Source: Aquificota bacterium (GTDB lineage Bacteria > Thermosulfidibacterota > Thermosulfidibacteria > Thermosulfidibacterales > Thermosulfidibacteraceae). From it: DNA of 13,986 nt. The position numbers were made by a program, and so were the translations under genes. Shown here in pieces: positions 13,481-13,986 of this stretch. The notes under the pieces are model-generated. The model saw nothing but the letters and a program-made list of their open reading frames with translations, was not told the DNA's origin and did not search any database. The stretch is from the NCBI GenBank assembly GCA_015494645.1, contig WGAU01000098.1:1-13986 (forward strand), given 5' to 3'. Within the stretch, counting starts at the first letter, position 1; the number at the start of each line of letters is the position of its first letter.

Positions 13481-13986
13481 ATGGGCGAGAAACCCACAAT
13501 TATATGGACAAAGACAGACGAAGCGCCGTACCTTGCCAGTTTTTCCTTGCTTCCCATAGTGAGGCAGTTTGTGAAAACCGCCGGTATTGAGGTAGAAGTA
13601 AAGGACATATCTGTTGCCGGAAGGGTTCTGGCAGCCTTTCCTGACTACCTGAAGGAAGATCAGAGGGTGTCCGATGACTTGGCAGAGCTGGGAAGACTCG
13701 TGAATCAGCCCGGTTCAAATATTATCAAGCTTCCCAACATAAGCGCAACGGTGGTACAGCTTAAAGACACCATAGCAGAGCTGAGAAAGAAGGGATACAT
13801 GGTGCCAGAGTATCCCGAGGAGCCCAAAACCGAAGAGGAGAAAAAGATAGCGGAAAGGTACGCTGAGGTTTTAGGAAGCGCCGTTAACCCCGTTATCAGA
13901 CAGGGTAACAACATAAGAAGGGTTCCGGAGCCGGTTAAAGAAGCCGCCAAGAAGTACCCCGATCTAATGGGCCTTCCCCTCAAACC
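13481..13986 (+). CDS. Monomeric-type NADP-dependent isocitrate dehydrogenase, N-terminal 168 residues (partial)
   Basis: This is the start of the large, single-chain (about 740 residues) isocitrate dehydrogenase that interconverts isocitrate and 2-oxoglutarate with NADP. The opening MGEKPTIIWTKTDEAPYLAS matches the family N-terminus, followed by DISVAGRVLAAFPD, NIIKLPNISATV, YPEEPKTEEEKK and LGSAVNPVIRQGNNIRR. S133, N136, R140 and R147 or R146 correspond to the substrate-binding Ser132, Asn135, Arg139 and Arg145 known from the Azotobacter vinelandii enzyme. The protein has no relation to the common homodimeric Icd at this end. No signal peptide; cytoplasmic. It is the only plus-strand gene here and is divergent from the exporter operon across 128 bases. 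The rest, including the NADP site, lies beyond the right edge. In an organism with a reductive TCA cycle it could run in the carboxylating direction; that is speculation. Confidence 0.94.
   Translation, partial: MGEKPTIIWTKTDEAPYLASFSLLPIVRQFVKTAGIEVEVKDISVAGRVLAAFPDYLKEDQRVSDDLAELGRLVNQPGSNIIKLPNISATVVQLKDTIAELRKKGYMVPEYPEEPKTEEEKKIAERYAEVLGSAVNPVIRQGNNIRRVPEPVKEAAKKYPDLMGLPLK

Noticed and set aside
13500..13983. Minus-strand open frames opposite the isocitrate dehydrogenase gene
   Set aside because: They are shadows of a clearly conserved plus-strand protein with a strong ribosome binding site.
1..13986. CRISPR arrays, tRNA/rRNA genes, insertion sequences, prophage or toxin-antitoxin genes
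   Set aside because: I looked for regular repeats, cloverleaf ends, transposase motifs and small gene pairs and saw none; the window is filled by housekeeping, transport and glycan genes.

Overview
The window looks like part of the chromosome of a thermophilic Gram-negative bacterium. The coding strands are purine-rich with many AGA/AGG arginine and ATA isoleucine codons. The proteins are rich in Lys, Glu and Arg, genes are packed with 1-20 base overlaps, and there is a TolC-type outer-membrane protein. An Aquificales-like organism (Hydrogenobacter/Thermocrinis type) is my best guess, from style only and with modest confidence.

Eleven of the twelve genes lie on the minus strand, so transcription there runs from high to low coordinates. 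From the right: a five-gene tripartite exporter (TolC-like channel, lipoprotein adaptor, ABC ATPase and two different FtsX/MacB-like permeases, 13352 down to 7844); an L-lactate permease-family transporter (7791-6211); glnE, the bifunctional adenylyltransferase/deadenylylase of glutamine synthetase (6214-3617); two family-4-like glycosyltransferases and an APH/choline-kinase-fold kinase (3614-936), probably for surface glycan or LPS; and the first 292 codons of katG, catalase-peroxidase (876-1, cut by the window edge). On the plus strand, the first 168 codons of a monomeric-type NADP isocitrate dehydrogenase start at 13481 and run off the right edge.

Only three intergenic gaps exist. The 128 bases between tolC and the isocitrate dehydrogenase gene form a divergent promoter region in which both predicted -35 boxes share one 9-base palindrome. 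The 52 bases before lctP and the 59 bases before katG each hold a candidate sigma-70 promoter. All other junctions overlap or lie a few bases apart, which suggests translational coupling. I see no stretch over 300 bases without a gene, and no tRNA, rRNA, CRISPR array or insertion sequence.

The most unusual signal is a perfect 12-bp inverted repeat followed by a U-rich tract, shaped like an intrinsic terminator in the minus-strand transcript. It lies inside the glnE coding sequence about 55 bases past the lctP stop codon. It could end lctP transcripts, or act as a translation-sensitive attenuator for glnE and the glycosyltransferase genes below it. Most of the rest belongs to known families in a slightly unusual arrangement, and I do not see strong evidence for a wholly new system.
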